Shown one piece after another: positions 37,577 through 47,651 of a stretch of 64,000 nt of DNA. The DNA is from Oliverpabstia intestinalis (GTDB lineage Bacteria; Bacillota; Clostridia; Lachnospirales; Lachnospiraceae). The notes under the pieces are model-generated. The model saw only the letters and a program-made list of their open reading frames with translations, ran no database searches and had not been told where the DNA came from. Position 1 is the first letter of the stretch. Every line of letters starts with the position of its first letter. Both the position numbers and the translations under genes were made by a program. The stretch lies in assembly GCF_009696065.1 (NCBI RefSeq), contig NZ_VUMS01000013.1, forward strand, positions 1 to 64,000. Direction: 5' to 3'.

Positions 37577-38260
37577 ATGGAACAGAAACGATACGAAAGC
37601 GACATGACCCCGAAAGAAAAAAGGGAACTGGAACGAAAAAAACTGAAACAGATGACAGCCGGGCAGAAACTGGAATATATCTGGGCTTACTATAAGCCAC
37701 ATATGGCAGTGGCGCTGGGAATTATTCTGCTTATTGTTTTTATCGGACAGATGATTTATCGGAGTCAGTTCGATACAGTTTTTTATGCAGCAATCATTAA
37801 CGGAACAGCCGGAGACGGAGAGGTGCTTGCAGAAGATTTTAAAAATTATACCGGTGACACAGATAAATATCATGAATATACTATTGATAATTCCATGTAT
37901 CTGATGAAAGATCAGGAAGACTATCAGATGGTTATGAAGTTGTCCACGATCATCGGTGCACAGCAGGTAGATGTATTGATTGCACCTGAATACAAATTTC
38001 AGGAGTATGTAGAACAGGATGGTTTTTATCCGATGTCGGAACTTCTTACGGATAAACAGCAGGAAGCATATAAAGATGATTTGACAGGGTACGGACTGCA
38101 TGTGGGAGACAGCAAAGTACTTCAGTCTTTTGGAGTGGATGAAGATTCATATATGGGAGTACTTGTCTATTCGGATCATCTCGATGAAGCCAAATCATTT
38201 ATTACATATATTATGGGTGATGGAAACACGCCTGATGAAAACGAAGGAGGACAAAAATGA
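37577..38260 (+). CDS. Single-pass membrane protein of unknown function
   Basis: A 227-residue protein, preferred start at 37577 (MEQKRYESDMTPKEKRELE, with AAAGGA upstream); the frame is open 72 bases further. A charged cytoplasmic N-terminus of about 45 residues, one membrane helix (VALGIILLIVFIGQMI), then an acidic external domain of about 155 residues with no motif I can name. It overlaps the next gene by four bases, and that product is also a membrane protein, so the two probably work together. Confidence 0.65.
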   Translation: MEQKRYESDMTPKEKRELERKKLKQMTAGQKLEYIWAYYKPHMAVALGIILLIVFIGQMIYRSQFDTVFYAAIINGTAGDGEVLAEDFKNYTGDTDKYHEYTIDNSMYLMKDQEDYQMVMKLSTIIGAQQVDVLIAPEYKFQEYVEQDGFYPMSELLTDKQQEAYKDDLTGYGLHVGDSKVLQSFGVDEDSYMGVLVYSDHLDEAKSFITYIMGDGNTPDENEGGQK

Positions 38261-38769
38261 GTGATTTGTATTTGGAAGAACTGGTAAAAAGAAGGAAAAC
38301 AGGAACAGATCAGGCACTGCGGTATGTACTGATGGCACTCACTGCCATCGGGGTTGTTCTGTCGCTTCTTACCTGGAACCTGATCATTATTGCGGTTTCT
38401 ATCGCGATCTGCGTGGCGGACATCTTTATTTTTCCGAGATTTCAGACAGAATGGGAATATCAGTATGTCAACGGGGAACTGGATGTGGATCGTATCATAA
38501 ACAAGGCAAAGAGAAAACGAATGGCATCTTATGATATCTCAAAAGCAGAACTGATCGCGCCGGCAGCATCTCACAGGTTTGATTATTATAATAATAACCA
38601 GAAATTAAAGGTATGCGACTATTCATCCTGTAATCCGGAGAGAGAAAAACTGGTTTATGCCATGGTGATTCCGGAAAAAGAAGGACTGCTGAAAGTACTT
38701 TTTGAGCCATCGGAACATATGGTCAAAGATTTTCGGTTGAAAGCTCCACGGAAAGTGTTCTTTGATTAA
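38257..38769 (+). CDS. Two-helix membrane protein (possibly DUF6106)
   Basis: A 170-residue protein with two adjacent membrane helices (LRYVLMALTAIGVVLSLL and LIIIAVSIAICVADIFIF), then a cytoplasmic or external domain of about 110 residues containing EWEYQYVNGELDVDRIINKA and KRKRMASYDISKAELIAP. This layout resembles the DUF6106 proteins of Clostridia, but I hold that name loosely. Translationally coupled to the gene before it. Confidence 0.6.
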   Translation: MSDLYLEELVKRRKTGTDQALRYVLMALTAIGVVLSLLTWNLIIIAVSIAICVADIFIFPRFQTEWEYQYVNGELDVDRIINKAKRKRMASYDISKAELIAPAASHRFDYYNNNQKLKVCDYSSCNPEREKLVYAMVIPEKEGLLKVLFEPSEHMVKDFRLKAPRKVFFD

Positions 38770-38771
38770 CA

Positions 38772-38800
38772 TTGACACCACGGTTGTTTTTTGCTAAACT
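38772..38800 (+). promoter_or_regulatory. guaB promoter
   Basis: TTGACA at 38772-38777 and TAAACT at 38795-38800, 17 bases apart, about 38 bases before guaB. Confidence 0.75.
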
Positions 38801-38817
38801 AATTCTCAACAATGTAA

Positions 38818-40292
<1,475 letters not shown>

Positions 40293-40293
<1 letters not shown>

Positions 40294-40337
40294 TAACTAT
40301 TCAGTGGAGAATCATCCGTAAGGTACTGAACCGTTAC
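40293..40337. repeat. Short GTAAC repeat touching the guaB stop (copy F, 45 bp)
   Basis: GTAACTATTCAGTG (40293-40306) and TACTGAACCGTTAC (40324-40337) are near-inverted ends with only 17 bases between. The left end begins in the guaB stop codon, the same position as copy A has at topA. Confidence 0.7.
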
Positions 40338-40353
40338 GAGGAATAAATAAAGC

Positions 40354-40380
40354 AGGCGGTCTCAGGGGTGGAGGCCGCCT
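40354..40380 (+). terminator. guaB terminator
   Basis: AGGCGG-T-CTC pairs with GAG-G-CCGCCT, followed by TTTTT. Confidence 0.75.
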
Positions 40381-40404
40381 TTTTGGGTATACAGGAGAAG
40401 TGTT

Positions 40405-41136
40405 ATGAGTGGGAGAAGAACTGGGGGGAGAAACCGACAGGGGAGCAGAACAGTTCACAGAAGACGGATGACGAGACAGCGAAGAAGACAGCAATTGATC
40501 CGACGATCGATGATTGTACTGTGTATTGCTTTTTTATGTATTATTGGTCTGATATTTTTATGCAAAAAATTATTTTTTTCACAGACGGGAAAAAATATGG
40601 TACAGGAGACTGGACAGATTGACTGGAAAGGCGCTCCGGAACTGGATGTGGAACTGCTGGATGTCAACGAATATTCCAGACCGGGAGCCACACTGAAACA
40701 GGTAAATGGAATTGTGATTCACTATACTGCGAATCCAGGAAGCAGCGCCATGGCAAACAGGGATTATTTTGAGGGACTTAAAGATGCACATACCACAAAA
40801 GCCAGCAGTCATTTTATTGTAGGGCTGGAGGGGGAAGTTGTGCAATGTATACCAACTACGGAAATTGCATATGCTTCTAATGATCGAAATGGGGATACCA
40901 TATCCATCGAATGCTGTCACCCGGATGATACAGGCGCTTTTAACACAGTGACTTATCAGTCGATGGTACAGCTGACAGCCTGGCTGTGTAACAGATTCGG
41001 ACTTACAAGTCAGGATGTGATCCGCCATTATGATGTGACAGGAAAAATCTGTCCGAAATATTTTGTGGAACACGAAGATGCCTGGGAACAGTTTAAGGCA
41101 GATGTACAGCAGCAGATTGGAGTTCTTGTATCTTAA
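40405..41136 (+). CDS. Membrane-anchored N-acetylmuramoyl-L-alanine amidase
   Basis: A 243-residue protein with a very basic N-terminus (about 35 residues rich in R), one membrane helix (MIVLCIAFLCIIGLIFLC), and an amidase_2/PGRP domain outside. Zinc ligands are expected at the H of IVIHYTANPG, the H of IRHYDVTGKICP and the C of that motif; SSHFIVGLEGEVVQCIP is the conserved substrate strand. It should cut the amide between MurNAc and L-Ala. AGGAGA precedes the ATG. No neighbour indicates its timing. Confidence 0.85.
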   Translation: MSGRRTGGRNRQGSRTVHRRRMTRQRRRQQLIRRSMIVLCIAFLCIIGLIFLCKKLFFSQTGKNMVQETGQIDWKGAPELDVELLDVNEYSRPGATLKQVNGIVIHYTANPGSSAMANRDYFEGLKDAHTTKASSHFIVGLEGEVVQCIPTTEIAYASNDRNGDTISIECCHPDDTGAFNTVTYQSMVQLTAWLCNRFGLTSQDVIRHYDVTGKICPKYFVEHEDAWEQFKADVQQQIGVLVS

Positions 41137-41239
41137 GACAGGGGAAACAAATAAAAAACGCATAAAAAAGTACCGGAAGCGGTTGCAAAACAGAAAAAAC
41201 ATGTTACAATAGTGTTACGAAAAAATTAAAGGTGATAAC

Positions 41240-42004
41240 ATGAACTTATTTGAAGCAATTTTTGTCCGGAAATCCGTCCGGAGTTATACAAATGAAGGGA
41301 TCAGCCCGAAAGTTCTGGAAGACATTCTGAAACAATTTGATGAAATTAACGGGCTGTTTGGAGGAGTAGAGACGGAACTGGCGATTTTTGACAATCGACA
41401 GAATGATTATAAGATGCTCAGTATTCTTGGAATCAAGGCACCATATTATCTGGTGTTGTATTCGGAAGAAAAAGACCGTGCGATGATGAACGCAGGGTAT
41501 CTGATGGAGCAGCTTTCGTTATATATGTACACCAGAGGAATCGGAAGCTGTTTTATCGGCAATCCGATCATTAAGAAAAAATATCAATATCGCGATAAAA
41601 AGCGGATGATGGTGGTGATGGCATTCGGAAAGCCCAAGGGAAGCTGTTATCGGAAACAGGCGGAAGCGAAGAGGTTGAGTTTGGATGACCTGTGTGTATA
41701 TAAAGAAACACCGAGACAGTGGATGAAACAGTTACTGGATGCAGCAAGGATGGCACCTTCAAGTATGAACAGCCAGCCGTGGCGTTTCGTAGTTTTTGAC
41801 AGCCGAATCCATATTTTCTCCAAGAAACATCCAAGTGATAAACTGGGAAAATGGGATGAGGTAAATTTTGGTATTATGTTTGCCAATATGATGACGGCTG
41901 CAGAAGAAATGTGGTTGGATGTGGATCTGATTCGTCTGGATGAACTGAGCCAGAAAAATTTTCAGAACAATCAGTATGTGCTGAGTGCAATTTTGCGCCC
42001 TTAA
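41240..42004 (+). CDS. Nitroreductase family protein
   Basis: A 254-residue protein of the FMN-dependent nitroreductase fold. FEAIFVRKSVRSYTNEGIS is the typical FMN-contacting start, followed by a middle AYSE-type strand (YYLVLYSEEKDR), YLMEQLSLYMYTRGIGSCFI and DAARMAPSSMNSQPWRFVVF, the second flavin motif. It is longer than the short class and may be two half-domains as in the Nfr/TM1586-like group. The natural substrate is unknown. AAAGGTGA precedes the ATG. Confidence 0.85.
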   Translation: MNLFEAIFVRKSVRSYTNEGISPKVLEDILKQFDEINGLFGGVETELAIFDNRQNDYKMLSILGIKAPYYLVLYSEEKDRAMMNAGYLMEQLSLYMYTRGIGSCFIGNPIIKKKYQYRDKKRMMVVMAFGKPKGSCYRKQAEAKRLSLDDLCVYKETPRQWMKQLLDAARMAPSSMNSQPWRFVVFDSRIHIFSKKHPSDKLGKWDEVNFGIMFANMMTAAEEMWLDVDLIRLDELSQKNFQNNQYVLSAILRP

Positions 42005-42057
42005 AACAGTAAATAGATTGATTTGAAGAAAAAACACAAAAAATTACAACAATTTAG

Positions 42058-42086
42058 TTGACAGGTGTCGGAATTTATAGTATGAT
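42058..42086 (+). promoter_or_regulatory. tRNA-Gly promoter
   Basis: TTGACA at 42058-42063 and TATGAT at 42081-42086, 17 bases apart, 27 bases before the tRNA. Confidence 0.85.
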
Positions 42087-42112
42087 ATCTTTGTTCGAAA
42101 GAACAAGGATAT

Positions 42113-42184
42113 GCACGAGTGGCTCAGTGGTGGAGTATCGCCTTGCCAAGGCGAGGGTCGCGGGTTCGAATCCCGTCTCGTGCT
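42113..42184 (+). tRNA. tRNA-Gly (anticodon GCC)
   Basis: The acceptor arm GCACGAG pairs with CTCGTGC, discriminator T. The anticodon loop CTTGCCAAG gives GCC, and GGGTTCGAATCCC is the T arm. CCA is not encoded. It stands alone with its own promoter and terminator. Confidence 0.95.
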
Positions 42185-42193
42185 TAGAACAAG

Positions 42194-42217
42194 GGCTTTG
42201 TCAGTGATGACAAAGCC
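42194..42217 (+). terminator. tRNA-Gly terminator
   Basis: GGCTTTGTCA and TGACAAAGCC form a perfect 10-bp stem with a GTGA loop, followed by six T. Confidence 0.85.
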
Positions 42218-42259
42218 TTTTTTACATTACAGGAAATTGATTTCCTGTAATGTAAAAAA
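42218..42259. repeat. 20-bp palindrome directly after the tRNA-Gly terminator
   Basis: TTTTTTACATTACAGGAAAT is followed after two bases by its exact reverse complement. The first six T are also the U run of the tRNA terminator. No gene lies in the 79 bases from here to the next start. Confidence 0.7.
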
Positions 42260-42338
42260 CGCTCCGCGAGGATGCGTACTGCGGCGTATAAGGTAGATGT
42301 CGCAAGTTGAGAGTATATAAAAAGTCAGGAGGAATGCT

Positions 42339-43271
42339 ATGGAATACACAAAGATATCAAAGAAGATGAAATCTCCGGTTGACGGACTGGAACTGGATTT
42401 GCTGATACTGGTTCCGGAAGAAGCACCGAAAGCAATCCTGCAGATTCATCACGGTATGGCAGAGTATAAAGAACGCTATCTTCCATTTATGAAGTATTTT
42501 GCAGAAGCCGGATATGTTGCGGCGATCCATGACTGCCGTGGACATGGAAAAAGTGTACGGACGAAAAAAGATCTGGGTTATATGTATGGTGCCGGTATGG
42601 ATGCGTTGATCGAGGATACGGCTGAAGTAACCAGAATGTTGAAAGAAGAATGGCAGGGAGTACCGTTGATCTTACTGGGGCACAGCATGGGTTCTATGGT
42701 GGTTCGCTGTTTTACAAAAAAATACGATGATCTCCTGAATATGTTGGTGGTCTGTGGATCGCCATCAAAGAATCCGGGATCAAAAATAGGGATTGCACTG
42801 GCTGCTGTACAGGAAAAAATCAGTGGGGCACATCATGTCAGCCGTTTTCTGGAACTGCTTTCTCTGGGAAGCTATTCCGGGAAGTTTGCAGGTGAGGGAA
42901 GCCGCTTTGCCTGGTGCTGTTCGGATGAACAGGTTGTGCGTGCTTATGAAGCCTCGGAACTTTGCGGATTTACTTTTACCGTGGATGCGGATCAGGTACT
43001 GTTTCAACTAATGGATGAGACGTATCGGGAAACAGGATGGAAACTTTTCAATCCGGATCTGCCGGTGTTGTTTATCGGAGGATATGAAGATCCATGTATT
43101 GGCGGAGCAAGAAAATTTGCCCAGGCAGTACAGACGATGCGGCGAGTCGGATATATGGATACAAAAGGAAAATTGTATCCGGGTATGCGTCATGAGATTC
43201 TGAATGAGCGTGAAAAAGAAAAAGTATATCATGATGTAAAAAAATATATTGAAAAAAAATTGAATATTTGA
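42339..43271 (+). CDS. Alpha/beta hydrolase, monoacylglycerol lipase-like
   Basis: A 310-residue serine hydrolase of the Hydrolase_4 (serine aminopeptidase S33) group. ILQIHHGMAEYKERYLPFM carries the oxyanion HHGM, IHDCRGHGKS the conserved strand, LILLGHSMGSMVVRCF the nucleophile GHSMG, LFIGGYEDPCIGG the acid and YPGMRHEILNE the histidine. It resembles monoacylglycerol lipases and lysophospholipases; the true substrate is open. No signal peptide, so cytoplasmic. AGGAGGAAT precedes the ATG. Confidence 0.85.
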   Translation: MEYTKISKKMKSPVDGLELDLLILVPEEAPKAILQIHHGMAEYKERYLPFMKYFAEAGYVAAIHDCRGHGKSVRTKKDLGYMYGAGMDALIEDTAEVTRMLKEEWQGVPLILLGHSMGSMVVRCFTKKYDDLLNMLVVCGSPSKNPGSKIGIALAAVQEKISGAHHVSRFLELLSLGSYSGKFAGEGSRFAWCCSDEQVVRAYEASELCGFTFTVDADQVLFQLMDETYRETGWKLFNPDLPVLFIGGYEDPCIGGARKFAQAVQTMRRVGYMDTKGKLYPGMRHEILNEREKEKVYHDVKKYIEKKLNI

Positions 43272-43327
43272 GCTATACGGGTGAATAACGGGAACAGCAG
43301 AAAAAGGAAAAATGAATTCCTTCTCAC

Positions 43328-43382
43328 TTTACATAGATTTAACAAAAGACTGTGAACAGATTTAACATGGATTTAATACAAT
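43328..43382 (+). promoter_or_regulatory. Candidate PHO box and promoter of the Na/Pi operon
   Basis: Repeats TTTACA (43328), TTAACA (43339), CTGTGA (43350), TTAACA (43362) and TTAATA (43373) recur at 11-12 base steps, the helical spacing of Gram-positive PhoP boxes (TTAACA-like). TACAAT at 43377-43382 may be the -10; no good -35 is seen, as in activator-dependent promoters. A PhoP-like regulator is encoded in this operon. Confidence 0.7.
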
Positions 43383-43417
43383 AGTGCCATCAAAAGAAAA
43401 ACATTGGGAGGACAATA

Positions 43418-45187
43418 ATGGACATATTCAGTGTATTAACGATGGTAGGAGGACTGGCTCTGTTTCTGTACGGTATGCAGGTTATGGGGGATGGGCTGGC
43501 AAAAGTATCCGGTGGAAAGCTGGAGAGGATTCTGGAAAATCTGACATCTAACCCGATCAAAGCAGTATTGCTTGGTGCCGGTGTGACGGCTGTGATTCAG
43601 TCGTCATCGGCGACGACCGTTATGGTTGTCGGATTTGTTAATTCGGGTATTATGAAGTTGAATCAGGCAGTGGGAATTATCATGGGTGCCAACATTGGTA
43701 CGACCGTAACTTCCTGGATTCTCAGTTTATCCGGGTTGCAGGGAGATAACGTCTTTGTAAAATTATGTAAACCTAGTTCCTTTTCACCGCTCCTTGCAGT
43801 GATCGGTGTGATTTTTCTGCTCTTTATTAAAGATGAAAAGAAAAAGGATATCGGAGCAATCATGGTTGGGTTTGCTGTGCTGATGTTTGGTATGGAAACC
43901 ATGAGCGATGCGGTTAAACCGCTGGCAAATGTACCGGAATTTACCGGTATTTTGACAGCGTTTTCCAATCCGGTCCTCGGTATGATAGCCGGAGCAGTGC
44001 TGACGGCGATCATACAGAGTTCTTCTGCGTCTGTCGGTATCCTGCAGGCACTTTGCGTGACCGGAGCGGTAAGTTATGGGGTCGCGATCCCGATCATTAT
44101 GGGACAAAATATCGGTACCTGCGTGACGGCACTGTTATCAAGTATCGGAGCAACTAAAAACGCAAAGCGTGCTGCCATGGTACACCTGTATTTTAATATT
44201 ATCGGAACGGTTGTTTTCATGGTGCTCTTTTACACGGTCAATGCAGTCGTTGGATTTTCCTTTCTTGGCACGGCAACAAATGCAGCAGGAATTGCTGTGA
44301 TACACAGTCTGTTTAATGTATTTGCTACGATGCTGTTACTTCCGTTCGGCAAAGGACTGGAAAAACTTGCATGTCTTACCATCCGTGATGATGTACAGCC
44401 GGCGGAAGTAGAAGAAGAAAGAAAAGAATTACAGCTTCTGGATTCCAGATTTCTGGAAAAACCGGCGTTTGCCATGGAACAGAGTGTTCATGTGGCAAAC
44501 AAAATGGCGGAAGAATCCAAGCGAACCTTATTCACTGCTATGGATCTCCTGTGGAATTATACGGAGGATGGAGCAAAAAAGGTAGGTGAGCTGGAAAATC
44601 TGGTAGATCAGTATGAAGATGAACTGGGAACGTATCTGGTAAAACTTTCCAGACAGAATCTCAGTGTCCACGATAGTCATACGCTGTCTATCGTGCTGCA
44701 TTGTATCGGGGATTTTGAACGAATCTCAGACCATGCGATCAACATCATGGAGGCAGCACAGGAGATGCATGATAAAAAGCTGATATTTTCTCCGAAGGCA
44801 GAAGAAGAGTTGAAAGTTTTCAGCAGAGCGGTGCAGGATATTGTGGAGAAAGCTTATGCGGTATTCCGTGATCAGGATGAGAAACTGGCACAGAAAGTAG
44901 AACCGTTGGAGGCAGTAGTGGATGAGCTGAACCAGGAAGTGAAAAAGCGTCATATCCGCAGACTGAGAGAGGGAAAATGTACGATTGAACTTGGATTTAT
45001 TCTTTCGGATATTACGACCAGTCTCGAGCGAGTGGCAGATCATTGTTCCAATATTGCGGTGTGCGTGACACAGGTAAGAGAAGATACTTATGATACACAT
45101 GGATATCTGAACAGCGTAAAAAATGAAGACAGTGAGATATTCCGCGGACTGGTATTAGAAGAAGAAGAAAAGTATTTTCTGCCATAA
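43418..45187 (+). CDS. Na+/phosphate cotransporter (NptA family)
   Basis: A 589-residue protein. The N-terminal part has eight or more membrane helices with two inverted copies of the substrate motif (AVIQSSSATTVMVVGFVNSG and AIIQSSSASVGILQALCVTG), the QSSS signature of the Na/Pi family. The C-terminal 220 residues form PhoU-like helical bundles (HCIGDFERISDHAINIMEA, DITTSLERVADHCSNIAVC). It should import phosphate with sodium and sense or limit uptake through the PhoU part. AGGACAAT-type site. A PhoP/PhoR-like pair follows. Confidence 0.9.
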   Translation: MDIFSVLTMVGGLALFLYGMQVMGDGLAKVSGGKLERILENLTSNPIKAVLLGAGVTAVIQSSSATTVMVVGFVNSGIMKLNQAVGIIMGANIGTTVTSWILSLSGLQGDNVFVKLCKPSSFSPLLAVIGVIFLLFIKDEKKKDIGAIMVGFAVLMFGMETMSDAVKPLANVPEFTGILTAFSNPVLGMIAGAVLTAIIQSSSASVGILQALCVTGAVSYGVAIPIIMGQNIGTCVTALLSSIGATKNAKRAAMVHLYFNIIGTVVFMVLFYTVNAVVGFSFLGTATNAAGIAVIHSLFNVFATMLLLPFGKGLEKLACLTIRDDVQPAEVEEERKELQLLDSRFLEKPAFAMEQSVHVANKMAEESKRTLFTAMDLLWNYTEDGAKKVGELENLVDQYEDELGTYLVKLSRQNLSVHDSHTLSIVLHCIGDFERISDHAINIMEAAQEMHDKKLIFSPKAEEELKVFSRAVQDIVEKAYAVFRDQDEKLAQKVEPLEAVVDELNQEVKKRHIRRLREGKCTIELGFILSDITTSLERVADHCSNIAVCVTQVREDTYDTHGYLNSVKNEDSEIFRGLVLEEEEKYFLP

Positions 45188-45202
45188 AAATAGGAGAGAC
45201 AT

Positions 45203-45874
45203 ATGATTTACTGTGTTGAGGATGAAAGAAACATTCGGGAACTGCTGGTGTATACCCTGCATTCCACGGGATTTGAGGCTAAGGGGCTGGAAAATGGTAC
45301 ACAGTTATTTGAAGAATTGGGTAATCTGATTCCGGATCTGATACTGCTGGATATCATGCTTCCGGGAGACGATGGTTATACGATTTTGGAAAAAATCCGT
45401 CAGATGCCGGAAGTACGTGATGTCCCGGTGATTATGGTTACTGCAAAAGGTGCGGAATTTGATAAAGTAAAAGGTCTGGATCTTGGTGCGGATGATTATA
45501 TTACTAAACCATTCGGCATGATGGAATTTATCTCCCGCGTGAAGGCGGTACTTCGAAGAGGGGGAAGCCGGACGGAGGAGACATTGGTTCATGGTCCGAT
45601 CCAGATTCGAATTCAGCGCCATGAAGTGCTGGTGCACGGACAGAAGGTAGAACTGACTCTGAAAGAATTTGAATTGTTAAAATATCTGGTGGAAAACAGA
45701 GGAATTGTCCTGACACGTGACCAGTTGCTTACCAGAATCTGGGGATACGATTTTGATGGGGAGACCAGAACTGTGGATGTCCATGTACGTACTCTGCGTC
45801 AGAAACTCGGCGAAGCAGGTGCATGTATTGAAACTGTCCGTGGTGTAGGTTATCGTATGGGAGACGAAGCATGA
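45203..45874 (+). CDS. Response regulator, PhoP/PhoB-like
   Basis: A 223-residue OmpR-type regulator. The receiver domain has the acidic pocket EDE, the phosphorylated Asp in LILLDIMLPGDDG, the Thr/Ser in VIMVTAKG and Lys in DDYITKPFG. A winged-helix domain follows (VELTLKEFELLKYLVENRGI, TVDVHVRTLRQKLGEAG, GVGYRM). It lies 15 bases after the phosphate transporter and overlaps its kinase, so control of phosphate genes is a reasonable inference, in line with the PHO-like box upstream. Confidence 0.88.
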   Translation: MIYCVEDERNIRELLVYTLHSTGFEAKGLENGTQLFEELGNLIPDLILLDIMLPGDDGYTILEKIRQMPEVRDVPVIMVTAKGAEFDKVKGLDLGADDYITKPFGMMEFISRVKAVLRRGGSRTEETLVHGPIQIRIQRHEVLVHGQKVELTLKEFELLKYLVENRGIVLTRDQLLTRIWGYDFDGETRTVDVHVRTLRQKLGEAGACIETVRGVGYRMGDEA

Positions 45875-47544
45875 GACAGAAAATTTTAAAGCAGGTTGGA
45901 GTCCTTTTGACGGTCTCCATTCTGCTTACCTTTTTAGTTGTCAGCCTGACAATGTACAGTAAATTTAACGGATACATGCACGACAGTGTACGGGAAGAAG
46001 CGGAATACATCAGAGTAGCAATTGAGGAAACGGAAGGCGACTATCTGAACGAGAAAATCAGCAGTCTGAAGTCGGATAACAGGATCACACTGTTAAATAC
46101 AGATGGTACGGTGTTGTACGATTCGCTGGAAGATGCATCTGCCATGGGAAACCACGGTAACCGCCCGGAAGTAAAGGAAGCAGAAAAAAAAGGCTCCGGT
46201 GAGATGCTGCGATATTCGGAAACACTGGACAAACAGACTTTTTACTACGCTATCCTGTTGGAGGACGGAAAAATTCTCCGTGTATCAAGAAGCATCGATT
46301 CTGTTCTTGGGTATCTGCAGTCAGGGATTACACTGGTGGCTGTTTTGGTGTTGGCAATCATCGGAATAGCGTTTTTTGTGATTCAGAACCAGACAAAAAA
46401 ACTAGTGGAACCAATCAATACGATGGATCTGGAACACCCGCTGCGACATGTGGAATATGAAGAATTACGACCGCTTCTGATGCGTGTACATGAACAGAAC
46501 AGACAGATTGCCGGACAGATCCAGGAATTGAAAGAACGTCATGAAGAATATCTGGCAATTACAGAAAATATGAAAGACGGTCTTGTGGTTGCAAGTCAGA
46601 CAGAAGTATTGTCGATCAACAAAGCGGCCCAGGAACTGTTCCAGGTACAGGCGAGCGATTGTATCCGAAGACCAATCAGCCGTGTAAGCCGGAATAAAGA
46701 ATTGAAAAAAGCACTGGATGGAGCATTGGCAGGCGAGCATATCGAGACGGTGCTTGAAACTCATGGACGATTCTACCAGCTTCTTGCCAATCCGGTAAAG
46801 GTAACGGGAAAAACGTATGGTGCAGTAATTATGGTGTGGGATATCACAGAAAAAAATGCCGCGGAACAGATGCGGAGAGAATTTTCTGCTAACGTATCTC
46901 ATGAATTAAAAACTCCGCTGATGTCGATCTCCGGATATGCGGAACTGATTGAAAATGGCATGGTTCAGCCGGCAGACATTCCGGAATTCGCCTCCAGGAT
47001 CCATCAGGAAGCCAATCGACTTACTGCATTGGTACAGGATATTATCCAGTTATCAAAACTGGAAGAGGGAACCAGTCAGATGCAGGAAGAAGTTGTGGAT
47101 CTCTATGAACTGGCGGAAGACATCGGAGCTACCCTTCATCATGCGGCCAAGAAAAAAGATATCACGATGAAAATCGAAGGAGCAACACAGGAAATTACAG
47201 GTGTGCGTCAGATCTTATATGAGATGTTGTATAATCTGATGGATAATGGTATTAAGTACAATGTGGAACATGGAATATTATGGGTACGGATGTGGAAAAC
47301 TACAGATAAAATATACTGGCAGGTGGAGGACACCGGAATAGGAATTGCCAAAGAAGAACAGGAGCGAGTTTACGAACGCTTTTATCGTGTAGATAAAAGT
47401 CATTCCAGGCAGACTGGCGGTACAGGACTGGGACTGTCTATCGTAAAACACGGCGCAGCCCTTCATCATGCCCAGATCCGAACCGAAAGCCAGCCGGGCC
47501 AGGGAACCAAAATCACCATAGGATTTCCTCTGGATCCAATATAA
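45871..47544 (+). CDS. Sensor histidine kinase, PhoR-like
   Basis: A 557-residue membrane kinase. Membrane helix 1 lies at about residues 9-28, a short outside sensor domain follows, and helix 2 lies at about 145-165. A PAS domain (YLAITENMKDGLVVASQTEV) comes next. The phosphorylated His is in FSANVSHELKTPLMSISGYAE. The ATP domain has NLMDNGIKYN (N box), DTGIGIAKEEQ (G1) and GGTGLGLSIVKHG (G2). The start overlaps the regulator by four bases. PhoR is inferred from architecture and gene order. Confidence 0.88.
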   Translation: MRQKILKQVGVLLTVSILLTFLVVSLTMYSKFNGYMHDSVREEAEYIRVAIEETEGDYLNEKISSLKSDNRITLLNTDGTVLYDSLEDASAMGNHGNRPEVKEAEKKGSGEMLRYSETLDKQTFYYAILLEDGKILRVSRSIDSVLGYLQSGITLVAVLVLAIIGIAFFVIQNQTKKLVEPINTMDLEHPLRHVEYEELRPLLMRVHEQNRQIAGQIQELKERHEEYLAITENMKDGLVVASQTEVLSINKAAQELFQVQASDCIRRPISRVSRNKELKKALDGALAGEHIETVLETHGRFYQLLANPVKVTGKTYGAVIMVWDITEKNAAEQMRREFSANVSHELKTPLMSISGYAELIENGMVQPADIPEFASRIHQEANRLTALVQDIIQLSKLEEGTSQMQEEVVDLYELAEDIGATLHHAAKKKDITMKIEGATQEITGVRQILYEMLYNLMDNGIKYNVEHGILWVRMWKTTDKIYWQVEDTGIGIAKEEQERVYERFYRVDKSHSRQTGGTGLGLSIVKHGAALHHAQIRTESQPGQGTKITIGFPLDPI

Positions 47545-47548
47545 TGAT

Positions 47549-47630
47549 GATACCAGGGTCAAAAGATCTGAAATCTGATGCAGGCTTGCTTGTAGGAAGA
47601 TTTCAGACCATTTGACTCTGGTATCTTTTT
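47549..47630. terminator. Large stem-loop terminator (repeat copy 2)
   Basis: GATACCAG/CTGGTATC, GTCAAA/TTTGAC and TCTGAAATCT/AGATTTCAGA stack into one long stem with a 21-base loop, followed by T6. It lies between the convergent kinase and mnmM genes and shares its inner words and layout with the stem-loop at 15461-15537 after dnaK. Confidence 0.8.
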
Positions 47631-47651
47631 TACCAACTTTCCGTTTTCCCT

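Noticed and set aside
42111-42296. Open frames across tRNA-Gly and the tRNA cluster (54242-54960)
   Set aside because: They are translations of tRNA sequence and have no protein character.
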